Of a stretch of DNA of 27,671 nucleotides, positions 8,306 to 16,170 are shown one piece after another (the stretch's first letter is position 1; every line of letters begins with the position of its first letter). The DNA is from Intrasporangium_A sp039812505 (lineage in GTDB: Bacteria > Actinomycetota > Actinomycetes > Actinomycetales > Dermatophilaceae): contig NZ_JBDIAQ010000037.1 of assembly GCF_039812505.1 (NCBI RefSeq), positions 1 through 27,671 of the forward strand. Direction: 5' to 3'. Under the pieces are notes generated by a model. The model was not told the DNA's origin and ran no database searches. It saw nothing but the letters and a program-made list of their open reading frames with translations. A program made the position numbers and the translations under genes.

Positions 8306-8997
8306 CGCCAGATCAGCTCCGCGAGGATGTTGACCGCGTTCCAGAGCGACTGGCCCTTGGCCTTCGAGTAGTCGGTGTAGAGGATGTGGACCGGCTCCTC
8401 CGCGTAGCGGACCGGTCGCCCGTGAAGGCGCATCGAGCCGATCTGCGCGACGATCTCCGAGGCGTGCGCCATCCGGTTCTGGGTGATGTCGAGGCGCTCG
8501 ACCACGGGGCGGCTGAGGGCGCGCAGCCCGTTGTGCGCGTCGGTCAGCCGGGTGTTCGTGGTCAGGTTGGTCCACGCGACGGCAAGGCGCAGCACGAGGC
8601 GCTTGAGGGCCCCGGACTCGGTGCGGTCGTCGAGGAACCTGGTGCCGAAGACGACGTCGACCTCACCCTGTCGCAGCCGGGCGATCATGGTCTCGACATC
8701 GGCCACCTGGTGCTGGCCGTCGGCGTCGAACGTCACGACGAACCGCATCCCGGGGTCGCGCAGGGCATAGTCGAAGCCGGTCTGCAGCGCGGCGCCCTGG
8801 CCGAGGTTTACCGGGTGGCGCACCACGACGGCCCCGGCCGCCTCGGCACGTTCGGCCGAGCCGTCCCGGGACCCGTCATCGACGCAGACGACGTTGGGGA
8901 AGGCCGCGACGGCCTGCCGCACGACGTCGCCGATGACCCCCGCCTCGTTGTAGAGCGGCACCACGAGCCACACGTCGTCCATGTCCATCAGGTCCAA
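8302..8997 (-). CDS. GT2 glycosyltransferase, DPM1-like
   Basis: This protein of up to 231 residues has a GT-A fold GT2 domain: VWLVVPLYNEAGVIGDVV, CVDDGSRDGS, NLGQGAALQTGFDYA and the metal-binding FDADGQH. DPM1-like enzymes move a sugar from a nucleotide donor to a polyprenyl phosphate. A lipid-phosphate sugar made here could feed the wall polymer that the LCP protein ligates; that link is inference. The longest start is TTG at 8997; ATG codons at 8988 and 8982 in the same frame are equally possible because no clear ribosome binding site distinguishes them. It is first in the minus-strand run and overlaps the DUF2304 gene by 4 bases. Confidence 0.87.
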   Translation of the reverse strand: MDLMDMDDVWLVVPLYNEAGVIGDVVRQAVAAFPNVVCVDDGSRDGSAERAEAAGAVVVRHPVNLGQGAALQTGFDYALRDPGMRFVVTFDADGQHQVADVETMIARLRQGEVDVVFGTRFLDDRTESGALKRLVLRLAVAWTNLTTNTRLTDAHNGLRALSRPVVERLDITQNRMAHASEIVAQIGSMRLHGRPVRYAEEPVHILYTDYSKAKGQSLWNAVNILAELIWR

Positions 8998-9081
8998 GCG
9001 TAGAGGGGCCGCCGCGGTGGTCCGGTCACTCGCGACACACGGCGGCGGACCGCGGCGGGTCGGCCACTACAGTCGAGGTTC

Positions 9082-9129
9082 ATGGCGGGTGGGGACGCGC
9101 GCGATGGCACCCTGGCGGCTGGCCGATGA
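9082..9129 (+). CDS. Possible 15-codon leader peptide coupled to the next gene
   Basis: ATG at 9082 opens a 15-residue frame (MAGGDARDGTLAAGR) whose TGA overlaps the ATG of the membrane-protein gene as ATGA. A TACAGT -10-like hexamer at 9067-9072 lies 9 bases before this ATG, so the transcript could be nearly leaderless. The downstream gene lacks a good ribosome binding site, so translation through this short frame could deliver ribosomes to it. It may be chance. Confidence 0.3.
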   Translation: MAGGDARDGTLAAGR

Positions 9130-10082
9130 CCCGCCGGAGGGTGCTCACCGCTGCGCGCGTCGCCGTCGCGGTCCTGACCCTGGCCGCCGTCGGTTACGCC
9201 GTCGTGACGAACTGGGCCGCCGTCTCGGTCCACCTGGGCCGGATCTCGGCGGGCACGTTCGTGCTGTCCACGCTCGCCGCGCTGGTCGGGACCTGGCTGA
9301 CGATGCTCGGGTGGCGGGCGCTGCTGGCCGACCTCGGCTCGGCGCTGCACCTGGCGCCGGCCAGCGGGGTCTACTTCGTCGGGCAGCTCGGCAAGTACCT
9401 GCCCGGATCGCTGTGGTCGGTCCTGGTGCAGGCCGAGATCGCCAGCAGCCTCAAGGTCCCGCGACGCCGCACCGCCGTCGCCGGGCTCCTCGCGCTCGGG
9501 TTCGCGCTGCTCACCGGCGTCGTGGTGGGGCTCCCGGCCGCACCGCTGCTGCTGCGGAACGAGGGTGCGGCCCTGGCCTGGTGGACCCTGCTCGCGCTGC
9601 CAGTGGTCGCCCTGCTGCTCGTGCCGCGGGTCCTGGGGCGGCTCGTCGGCATGCTGCTGCGGGTGCTGCGGCGCGACCCGCTCGAGCACGACCTGTCCGG
9701 TCGGGCCGTGGTGCACGCCGCCGTGCTGCTCGCGCTCGCCTGGCTGACGTTCGGCGTGCACATACTGTTGCTCGCCCAGGCTGTCGCCGGCCCGGGATCC
9801 CACCCTCATCTCGGGGTGGCGAGCGTGTCCGGCTATGCCCTGTCGGTCTCGCTCGGGATGCTGACGGTGGTCCTGCCGGCCGGTCTCGGGGCCCGCGAAG
9901 GGCTGCTCACCCTCGTCCTGGCCGCTGCGGTGCCGGTTGCGGCGGCGGGCGCGGTGGCCATCGTGTCCCGCTTCATCGTCACCGTCGTCGACGTGGCGTG
10001 CGCACTGCTCGGCTGGCTCTACGCCCGTCGGCACGACCTCGTCGCGAACCGGCGGAACGAAGAGATGCTGCCGCGGACGTGA
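9126..10082 (+). CDS. Multi-pass membrane protein, lysylphosphatidylglycerol synthase TM-region (UPF0104) family
   Basis: This 318-residue protein has about seven to eight hydrophobic helices and the family motif YFVGQLGKYLPGSLWSV near residues 79-95. A VVLPAGLGAREGLL segment near 245-260 is also typical. The family covers the flippase-like half of MprF and many stand-alone proteins near glycosyltransferases. No aminoacyl transferase domain is present, so lysyl transfer is not expected. The divergent GT2 gene supports a role in lipid-linked sugar handling, which is inference. The ATG at 9126 follows a weak binding site; see the leader frame. It ends 3 bases from the convergent nitroreductase family gene. 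Confidence 0.82.
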   Translation: MTRRRVLTAARVAVAVLTLAAVGYAVVTNWAAVSVHLGRISAGTFVLSTLAALVGTWLTMLGWRALLADLGSALHLAPASGVYFVGQLGKYLPGSLWSVLVQAEIASSLKVPRRRTAVAGLLALGFALLTGVVVGLPAAPLLLRNEGAALAWWTLLALPVVALLLVPRVLGRLVGMLLRVLRRDPLEHDLSGRAVVHAAVLLALAWLTFGVHILLLAQAVAGPGSHPHLGVASVSGYALSVSLGMLTVVLPAGLGAREGLLTLVLAAAVPVAAAGAVAIVSRFIVTVVDVACALLGWLYARRHDLVANRRNEEMLPRT

Positions 10083-10085
10083 CCG

Positions 10086-10517
10086 TCAGGCCGCGTCGAG
10101 GACGAAGACCGGGATCACCCGGTCCGTCTTGGTCTGGTACTCGGCGTACGGCGGGAACGCGGCGACGCACCGGTCCCACCACGTCGACCGCTCGTCCCCC
10201 TGCAGCTCGCGAGCGCGGCGGCGCGTCGTGGTGGTGCCGTCCTGCAGCTCGACGAGCGGGTGCGCCCGCAGGTTGCGCACCCACTGCGGGTCGGTGGGAG
10301 CGCCGCCCTTGCTGCCGACCACGGCATACGTGCCGTCGTGCTCGACGCGCATGACCGGCACGAGCCGCTGCACGCCGCTGCGCCGGCCACGGATCGAGAC
10401 GAGGACCACCGGCCGGTCCATGATCAGCACCCCTTCGGTGGTGCCGGTCGCGAGGATTCGGTCCACCTGGTTGCGGACCCACTCGACCGGGCTCGGCGCA
10501 TAGTTGTCGATCTTCAT
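10086..10517 (-). CDS. Deazaflavin (F420)-dependent nitroreductase family protein
   Basis: This 143-residue protein matches the DDN/DUF385 family of small split-barrel enzymes that use F420H2 (or another flavin) to reduce quinones and nitro compounds. Signatures are YAPSPVEWVRNQV at the N-terminus, RPVVLVSIRGRRSG, VPVMRVEHDGTYAVVGSKGGAPTDPQWVRNLRAHP and ELQDG. Start at ATG 10517 is preferred because family members begin just before the Y-x-PSP-x-EWVR segment; an in-frame ATG at 10550 would add 11 residues. Neither has a strong ribosome binding site. It is divergent from the DNA glycosylase gene, with 66 bp between the starts. Confidence 0.85.
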   Translation of the reverse strand: MKIDNYAPSPVEWVRNQVDRILATGTTEGVLIMDRPVVLVSIRGRRSGVQRLVPVMRVEHDGTYAVVGSKGGAPTDPQWVRNLRAHPLVELQDGTTTTRRRARELQGDERSTWWDRCVAAFPPYAEYQTKTDRVIPVFVLDAA

Positions 10518-10583
10518 GACGGCGGCAACGTGGAGCACGGGGCCGGGCATTCCGCTGTCCGTCGCATCGTGGACACTGTCGGC

Positions 10584-11513
10584 ATGACCTCTGGCCGGGT
10601 GCGGGAGTGGCGCGCGGGCCGGCCCGTCCACCTGGCGGCCCAGCTGGCGGCCTTCCGCCGCGGGTCCGGGGACCCCACGTCGTGGACCGGTGGCGGGGCC
10701 TTCGCCCGGGCCGTCCAGACCCCGGACGGTGCCGGGGTGCTGCACCTGGTGGTCCGCCCGGGGTGCGCCACCGTCGAGTGCCGGGCGTGGGGCGCGGGTG
10801 CCGAGTGGCTGCTGGACTCCGTGCCGGACCTGCTCGGCGCCGGCGACGACCCGAGCGGGTTCCGTGCGCGGCACGCTGTGGTGGGAGAGGCCTGGCGCCG
10901 CTACCCGGGCTACCGCGTACCGCGCTCCCGGCTCGTGCTCGACGCGCTCGTACCGGCGATCATCGAGCAGAAGGTGACCGGCCAGGAGGCCTTCGCCGGG
11001 TACCGACGGCTCGTCCGGCGGTTCGGCGAGCGCGCGCCGGGCCCGTTCGGCGACCGCCTCGTCGTGCCGCCGACCGCGTCCGGCTGGGCCTCGATCCCGT
11101 CGTGGGAGTTCCTGCAGGCACAGGTGGACCCGGCCCGGTCCCGCGCCGTCGTGGCTGCCGCCCGGGTGGCCGGGCGGCTCGAACAGGTCGTCGACCTCGC
11201 GCCCGTGCCGGCCCGGCGGCGGTTGCGCGCGCTGCCGGGCGTCGGGGTGTGGACCGCCGCGGAGGTGGCCCAGCGTGCGCTCGGGGACCCCGACGCGGTC
11301 AGCTTCGGCGACTTCCACGTCGCGAAGGACATCGGCTGGGCGTTGACCGGCCGACCGGTCGACGACGCGGGGCTGGCGCGCCTGCTGGAGCCCTATCGGG
11401 GACACCGCTTCCGCGTCCAGGCGCTGCTCGTGCTCGCCGGGCACCGGCGACCGCGTCGAGGCCCGCGGATGGCGCCACGCCGTCACCTGCCGGCGCGCTC
11501 CGGCGCCCGTTGA
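10584..11513 (+). CDS. HhH-GPD superfamily DNA glycosylase (AlkA/3-methyladenine type)
   Basis: This 309-residue protein resembles actinobacterial base-excision glycosylases. It has a helix-hairpin-helix LPGVGVWTA (217-225) and, downstream, FGDFHVAKD, in which D243 aligns with the catalytic aspartate of the family. There are no four cysteines of an iron-sulfur cluster. It would remove alkylated bases, leaving an abasic site. The ATG at 10584 is chosen because the open frame upstream crosses the divergent gene. The C-terminus is basic (RRPRRGPRMAPRRHLPARSG). Confidence 0.82.
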   Translation: MTSGRVREWRAGRPVHLAAQLAAFRRGSGDPTSWTGGGAFARAVQTPDGAGVLHLVVRPGCATVECRAWGAGAEWLLDSVPDLLGAGDDPSGFRARHAVVGEAWRRYPGYRVPRSRLVLDALVPAIIEQKVTGQEAFAGYRRLVRRFGERAPGPFGDRLVVPPTASGWASIPSWEFLQAQVDPARSRAVVAAARVAGRLEQVVDLAPVPARRRLRALPGVGVWTAAEVAQRALGDPDAVSFGDFHVAKDIGWALTGRPVDDAGLARLLEPYRGHRFRVQALLVLAGHRRPRRGPRMAPRRHLPARSGAR

Positions 11514-11561
11514 CCGTCCCGTCGGCGCTTCGGCGGGTGGGCGGCGTGCGCGGGTGGCCCG

Positions 11562-11607
11562 GCTGAGCGGCATACCGCCACCGGGCAGCCGGAGGATGCC
11601 GCTCAGC
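11562..11607. terminator. Long inverted repeat between convergent genes, candidate bidirectional terminator
   Basis: GCTGAGCGGCAT (11562-11573) and ATGCCGCTCAGC (11596-11607) are exact reverse complements, 12 bp. The 22-base interior contains CCGG-GCAG-CCGG, a second small stem. It lies in the 144-bp gap between the glycosylase stop and the stop of the FtsK-like gene. No U tract follows on either strand. The rest of the gap shows nothing else. Confidence 0.5.
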
Positions 11608-11657
11608 GCCCGTCGGTCCCGACGGTGTCGCACCCGTCGGCCGGGCCCACGACCGGG

Positions 11658-14600
11658 TCATGGGGCGCCGACCGCGGGCTCGCAGGTTGCGCCCCCCGAC
11701 GCCGGGCACGACGCGGCCGTGGGGTCGCCCACCGCGACCTGGACCGGGACCGGGTGCCCGTCGGTCACGAGCAGGCCGCGTCCGGGCGTGTGGGTCGATG
11801 TCCCGATGACGCGAACCCGCAGCAGGTCACCGTCGGCCGGGGTGGTCGGGCACAGCAGCACGCCGGTCCCGGCCCGACCGACCTCGGGGACCAGCCCCCG
11901 GAAGGCGCCGGCGGCACGTCTCGAGTCGAGCGTCGCCACGACCAGGCCGCCCGTGCCCTCGACGACCCGCGTGGTCTCGACGAGGGCCGGCTCCCAGGGT
12001 GTGCCGTCGACCAGGTCGGCGTCGTCGACCAGGACCGCGAGGTCGGCGTGCTCGCGACGCAGCGCGACGAAGCGGTCGTGCTCCTGCCTGGCCAGCAGGT
12101 GCAGGCCGGGATGCGGCGGGGTGTCGGCGAGCGGGGAGCGCCGCGGTGCGACGAGCGCCACCTGTCGGCCCGAGCCCAGCAGCTGGGTGAGGAGGGTGGC
12201 CAGCAGGGTCGACTTGCCGGTGCGCGGCGGGCCCAGCACGAGGATCCGGCGTTCGTCACGCTCGAGGTCGAAGCCGAGCGGTGCCAGATCGTCGCCGCCG
12301 ACGCCGACGACCAGCCGCCGGGGGTCGCGGGGTAGCAGGTCCAGGGGCACATGGTCGGGCAGCGGAGCCAGGCGCCACGGCCGGGCCGAGTCGGGCACGG
12401 TGCCCCAGCGTCGTGTCGCCTCGTCTGCCACCGCTCGGGCCAGCGCGGCTGGATCGTCGGTCACGTCGTCCCCGGGCAGGCACAGCTGGACCTCCGTCTC
12501 GTCCCGCACGTCGAGGGCTCGGCCGGGAGGTCGGTGCCGTGGTGTCGCGCCCGGGGTGATGCCGGCGAGCGTCAGGTCGACCGGGTCGGGCATGTCGAGC
12601 ACCAGCCGGCGCTGCAGCAGCCCCCCGAGCCGGCCAGAGGCCACCTGACGCCCACCGGTCACCACGACGTGGATGGCTCGGGAGAGCCCGTCGCGCACGA
12701 GCCCGGTCAGCCGTTCCGTGCTGTCGCCCTGGTCGAGGTCGTCCAGCGCCTCGGTGACCGCCTCCCATCCGTCGACGAGCACGATGGTCCGCAGCCCCTC
12801 CCGGTGGGGCTGCTCACAGAGGCGCTGGACGGCTCGCCGGAGCCGTTGCGGGTCGGTGCTCCCGGTGATCGAGCCGGTCTGCGGAAGCGCCGACAGCCCG
12901 GTCAGCGGGCCGGGGTTGCCCTCCATGACGTGCAGGTGCACCTCACTCGGGGAGAGCCGCTCCGCGATCCGCAACGCGATAGCCAGCGCGGCGGTCGAGC
13001 GGCCGGTCCGGGCGCCTCCGGCGATGCCCAGGTGGCCGTCCCGGGCCGGGTCCCAGGCCAGCACCGTCTGCCGCTGCTCGGACGGCCGGTCGGCCAGTCC
13101 CAGCGGGACCGAGCGGGCGGCCGCGGGACCGGCGAGACGGCTGTCGCCGGCCGAGAGGACGTCGGGCAGGGGCGGCAGCCAGGGCGAGGCAGGCGGCCGG
13201 GCCTGCAGCAGGTCGGCCGCCCCGAGGAGGCCGTCCACGACGCCGCCCAACGGCGCCCCCGGGGGGGTGTCCGGGCGGGTGGCCACGCGCGGCGCCGGAG
13301 CCATCAGGTCGGCCCACCCCAGGGGCCACACCACCGGGCCTGCGGCAGGCCCGGACGCTGCGCGGTCACCGACGCCGACATGGGCCACCTGGACCGGGAC
13401 GAGCCGGCGGGAGCCGACCCGCAGGTAGGCCCGCCCCGGCAGCCGGTCCGGGATCCGGGCCGCATCGGGCGCCTCGATGACGTCGTCGCTGTCCGTGCGG
13501 TCGCGCACGCGCAGCGCGATGCGCAGCGAGACGTTCGCCCGCATGTCGGCCGAGACGATGCCGGCCGGACGTTGTGTCGCGAGGACGAGGTGGACCCCGA
13601 GCGACCGGCCGACGGCGGCCAGCCGCACCAGCCCGCTGACGAAGTCGGGCAGCTCGTCGGCGAGGACCTTGAACTCGTCGACCACCAGGACCAACCGCGC
13701 CGGCCGGTCTCCGGCCGGCGCGAGCCGGCGGTAGTCGTCCAGGTCCTTGGCGCCAACCTGCGCGAACAGCCGCTCGCGACGTCTGAGCTCGGCGCCCAGC
13801 GAGGTCAGCGCTCGCGTGGTGAGGTGCTCGTCGAGGTCGGTGACCACTCCGAGGACGTGGGGCAGGCCCGCACAGTGGTGGAAGGCGGACCCGCCCTTGT
13901 AGTCGATCAGGACGAAGCTCAGCTCGTCGGGACGGTTGTGGACGGCCAGGCTGGCGACCAGGGTCTGCAGCAGCTCGGACTTGCCGGCGCCGGTCGTACC
14001 GCCGACGAGCGCGTGGGGGCCGTCCCGGACCAGGTCCACGACGACCGGGCCGTCGGCGCCGAGCCCGAGCAGGGCGGTCGGCCGGCGGTGTGGGGCACTC
14101 CACCGGCGGGCCACCGACCTCGCGTCGAGCGGGTCGGCTCCGGAGTGCTGCCGGTGCAGCTCGACGAAGTCGACACGGGCCGGCAGGACCGCACCGTCCT
14201 CGACCGGTGTCGCGTCCTCGAGCGGCGCGAGGGCCCGGGCCAGGGTTTCCGCCCAGGCCGGGCCGGGCAGGTCCGGGACCAGCGACGGGACGCAGCCGCC
14301 TTGTCGGTCGAGCCGTGCCTCGGCCTTGGGTCCCGCTCCGATCACCACCTGCGCGGCGGCCTCGACGGGCAGCCGGATGGCGTCCTGGTCGAGACAGATG
14401 AAGTGCACCCCGACGCTCGGCCCGTCCCGGAGCAGCTGTGCGACGCCGGGCTCCCGGCGCAGCTGTTCCGACCGGTCGAGGACGACCACGAGGTCCGGCT
14501 CGGCCCGCACCCGGGTGTCGTCGCCGGCCCGGGCCGCGACGATGGCGGCCAGCTCGGCGACGCGACGGCCCACCGACCCCTCGTGGGCCCGGTCGCCGAT

Positions 14601-15944
14601 GGCGGCCAGGCAGGTGTCCGGGACGGACGCAGCGTGGGGCAGCAGGGTGGCCCAGGCCCAGCTGTCCGGTCCCGTCCGGTCGGCGGTGAGCACGACGATG
14701 CGCACGTCGCGGGGCGAGTGCCACGTGCAGATCTGCCCGACGAGGCTGCTCGTCAGGGCGAGGGCCCGCTCGCGGGGGCCCGCGACACCGAGCACCGCCG
14801 TGTCAGTGAGCCGGAGGACTGCCGGCACGTCCAGCGCCGGGAGCGTCGGCGCGTCGGCGGTGTCGCCCACGGCAGTGGTCCGGGGCGGCTGCGAGCCCAC
14901 TCCGAGCCGCAGCTCGAGGTAGTCCGGGTCTCCGGGGCGCCGCTCCCAGAGTCGCGCGTCGACCGCGCTGACGGCTGCGCCGGTGACCACGAGGTCCGGG
15001 GCGTCCTCGTGCCGGTGCCGGCGCTCGAGAGCCAGGGCCTGCGCGAGACCTGCCTCGGCCTGGCGGCGCGCCGTCGCGTGCTCGGCCAGTCGGCGTCGGT
15101 AGGAGACTCGCCCGTGCCGGCGGTCGCTCCACCACTGCCCGAGCAGCATGGCCGGCGTGAGCAGGGCGAAGAGCATCATGACCGGTGAGCGCAGCACGAC
15201 CGCGAGCACCGTCGACAGGGCCATCGGCAGCAGCGCCGCCACCAGCGGTAGGCGGCTGCGTTCCGGCTTGGTCGGCCGGGGTGGGAAGTCCACCTGCGCG
15301 GGCGACCGGTCCGGCCGGAACCGGGGCGGTCGGTGCACCTGCCGCCTGCCGTCGAGGACCGTCGTCGCGGCCGGCCGACCGGACCGGACCCGATGGGTCA
15401 GAGTGGTCGAGCCGAGCTGCAGCCGGTCACCCGGTTGCAGTCGGGTCGGCTCGCCGCCCAGCAGTACGCCGCCCAGCCGGGAGCCGTTGGTGGGGGCGAG
15501 GTCTCGCACGAGGACGCCCGTGGAGCTGACCGCCACCTCGAGGTGCCGCCGGGACACCGCCGGGTCCGCGAGCCGGACGGCGCACCCGGCGCCTCGCCCG
15601 ACGACACTGGTGCCGCGTCCCAGCGCGACGGTGCGGCCGGCTCCCGGGCCGCCGACCACCTCGAGACGAACGACGGCATCGGCCCGGTGACGTGGGCCGG
15701 GCACCGAGGGTCGGTCGAGGGTGAGGACCGCGCCGCGCAGCAGCGGTGGCTCACCGAGCGGCTGCGCCGGGTCGAGCGGCTGTCCGCCCACCCGGAACCC
15801 GAGTGACCCGTCGTCGCAGCCGATGCAGCTGCGCAGGGCGTCGGCCACGTCGACCAGCGGCGTTCCCACGCGGGTCTCGACCAGGACGTCCCGGCAGACC
15901 GGGGGCTCGGCGGCCGGGTCGACCACCGTCAGCAGCAGGCGCAC
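11658..15944 (-). CDS. FHA-domain, membrane-anchored triple-ATPase FtsK/SpoIIIE protein (EccC/EssC-like)
   Basis: This 1428-residue protein starts at GTG 15944 (GGAAGGAG 5 bases upstream; an ATG at 15971 lacks one). Domains in order: a ubiquitin-like segment (about 1-80); an FHA domain (about 92-185, with VVGRG, SRRHLEV and LAPTNGSRL); a membrane hairpin (about 232-270); then three FtsK-type ATPase modules. ATPase 1 is intact: Walker A GGTTGAGKS (K655) and Walker B VVDEF (D756, E757). ATPase 2 has GGARTGRST near 976-984, with arginine in place of lysine. ATPase 3 has GPPRTGKST (K1244). This layout is that of type VII secretion motors such as EssC. No WXG100 gene is in the window. It is divergent from the Tad genes, with about 226 bp between starts. 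Confidence 0.85.
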   Translation of the reverse strand: MRLLLTVVDPAAEPPVCRDVLVETRVGTPLVDVADALRSCIGCDDGSLGFRVGGQPLDPAQPLGEPPLLRGAVLTLDRPSVPGPRHRADAVVRLEVVGGPGAGRTVALGRGTSVVGRGAGCAVRLADPAVSRRHLEVAVSSTGVLVRDLAPTNGSRLGGVLLGGEPTRLQPGDRLQLGSTTLTHRVRSGRPAATTVLDGRRQVHRPPRFRPDRSPAQVDFPPRPTKPERSRLPLVAALLPMALSTVLAVVLRSPVMMLFALLTPAMLLGQWWSDRRHGRVSYRRRLAEHATARRQAEAGLAQALALERRHRHEDAPDLVVTGAAVSAVDARLWERRPGDPDYLELRLGVGSQPPRTTAVGDTADAPTLPALDVPAVLRLTDTAVLGVAGPRERALALTSSLVGQICTWHSPRDVRIVVLTADRTGPDSWAWATLLPHAASVPDTCLAAIGDRAHEGSVGRRVAELAAIVAARAGDDTRVRAEPDLVVVLDRSEQLRREPGVAQLLRDGPSVGVHFICLDQDAIRLPVEAAAQVVIGAGPKAEARLDRQGGCVPSLVPDLPGPAWAETLARALAPLEDATPVEDGAVLPARVDFVELHRQHSGADPLDARSVARRWSAPHRRPTALLGLGADGPVVVDLVRDGPHALVGGTTGAGKSELLQTLVASLAVHNRPDELSFVLIDYKGGSAFHHCAGLPHVLGVVTDLDEHLTTRALTSLGAELRRRERLFAQVGAKDLDDYRRLAPAGDRPARLVLVVDEFKVLADELPDFVSGLVRLAAVGRSLGVHLVLATQRPAGIVSADMRANVSLRIALRVRDRTDSDDVIEAPDAARIPDRLPGRAYLRVGSRRLVPVQVAHVGVGDRAASGPAAGPVVWPLGWADLMAPAPRVATRPDTPPGAPLGGVVDGLLGAADLLQARPPASPWLPPLPDVLSAGDSRLAGPAAARSVPLGLADRPSEQRQTVLAWDPARDGHLGIAGGARTGRSTAALAIALRIAERLSPSEVHLHVMEGNPGPLTGLSALPQTGSITGSTDPQRLRRAVQRLCEQPHREGLRTIVLVDGWEAVTEALDDLDQGDSTERLTGLVRDGLSRAIHVVVTGGRQVASGRLGGLLQRRLVLDMPDPVDLTLAGITPGATPRHRPPGRALDVRDETEVQLCLPGDDVTDDPAALARAVADEATRRWGTVPDSARPWRLAPLPDHVPLDLLPRDPRRLVVGVGGDDLAPLGFDLERDERRILVLGPPRTGKSTLLATLLTQLLGSGRQVALVAPRRSPLADTPPHPGLHLLARQEHDRFVALRREHADLAVLVDDADLVDGTPWEPALVETTRVVEGTGGLVVATLDSRRAAGAFRGLVPEVGRAGTGVLLCPTTPADGDLLRVRVIGTSTHTPGRGLLVTDGHPVPVQVAVGDPTAASCPASGGATCEPAVGAP

Positions 15945-16003
15945 GGGCGCTCCTTCCTCTTGTCGGTCCATCGCAGCAGATCGGCGCCGACCCGCGTCTC
16001 CCG

Positions 16004-16062
16004 TTGTCCACAGCAGGCCTCGGCACGCGGAGTCGTACGGTGTTGTCCACAGGGTGTCCACA
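16004..16062. promoter_or_regulatory. Cluster of three DnaA-box-like nonamers upstream of tadA
   Basis: TTGTCCACA occurs at 16004-16012 and 16043-16051, and GTGTCCACA at 16054-16062, all on the same strand. TTGTCCACA is the preferred DnaA box in high-GC actinobacteria. They sit in the divergent region between the FtsK-like gene and tadA. A weak tadA promoter candidate is TACCTT at 16103-16108 with TTGGTC at 16078-16083 (19-bp spacer). The binding role is inferred from sequence. Confidence 0.5.
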
Positions 16063-16170
16063 GCGGATCTGGACGTTTTGGTCAGCGGCACCTCATTTGG
16101 GCTACCTTCTACGCGCGCCCTACCTCCTCGGGGTATCGGCGCGCGTCCGCAGGAACATCCAGGGAGCCCC

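Noticed and set aside
12351..15188. 945-codon open frame on the plus strand opposite the FtsK-like gene
   Set aside because: It is an antisense shadow in high-GC DNA; the minus strand shows clear FHA and ATPase motifs, and the plus frame has no domain-like pattern.
15721..16170. Extended tadA frame starting at 15721
   Set aside because: It runs antisense into the FtsK-like gene; ATG 16171 has AGGGAG and gives a normal TadA length.
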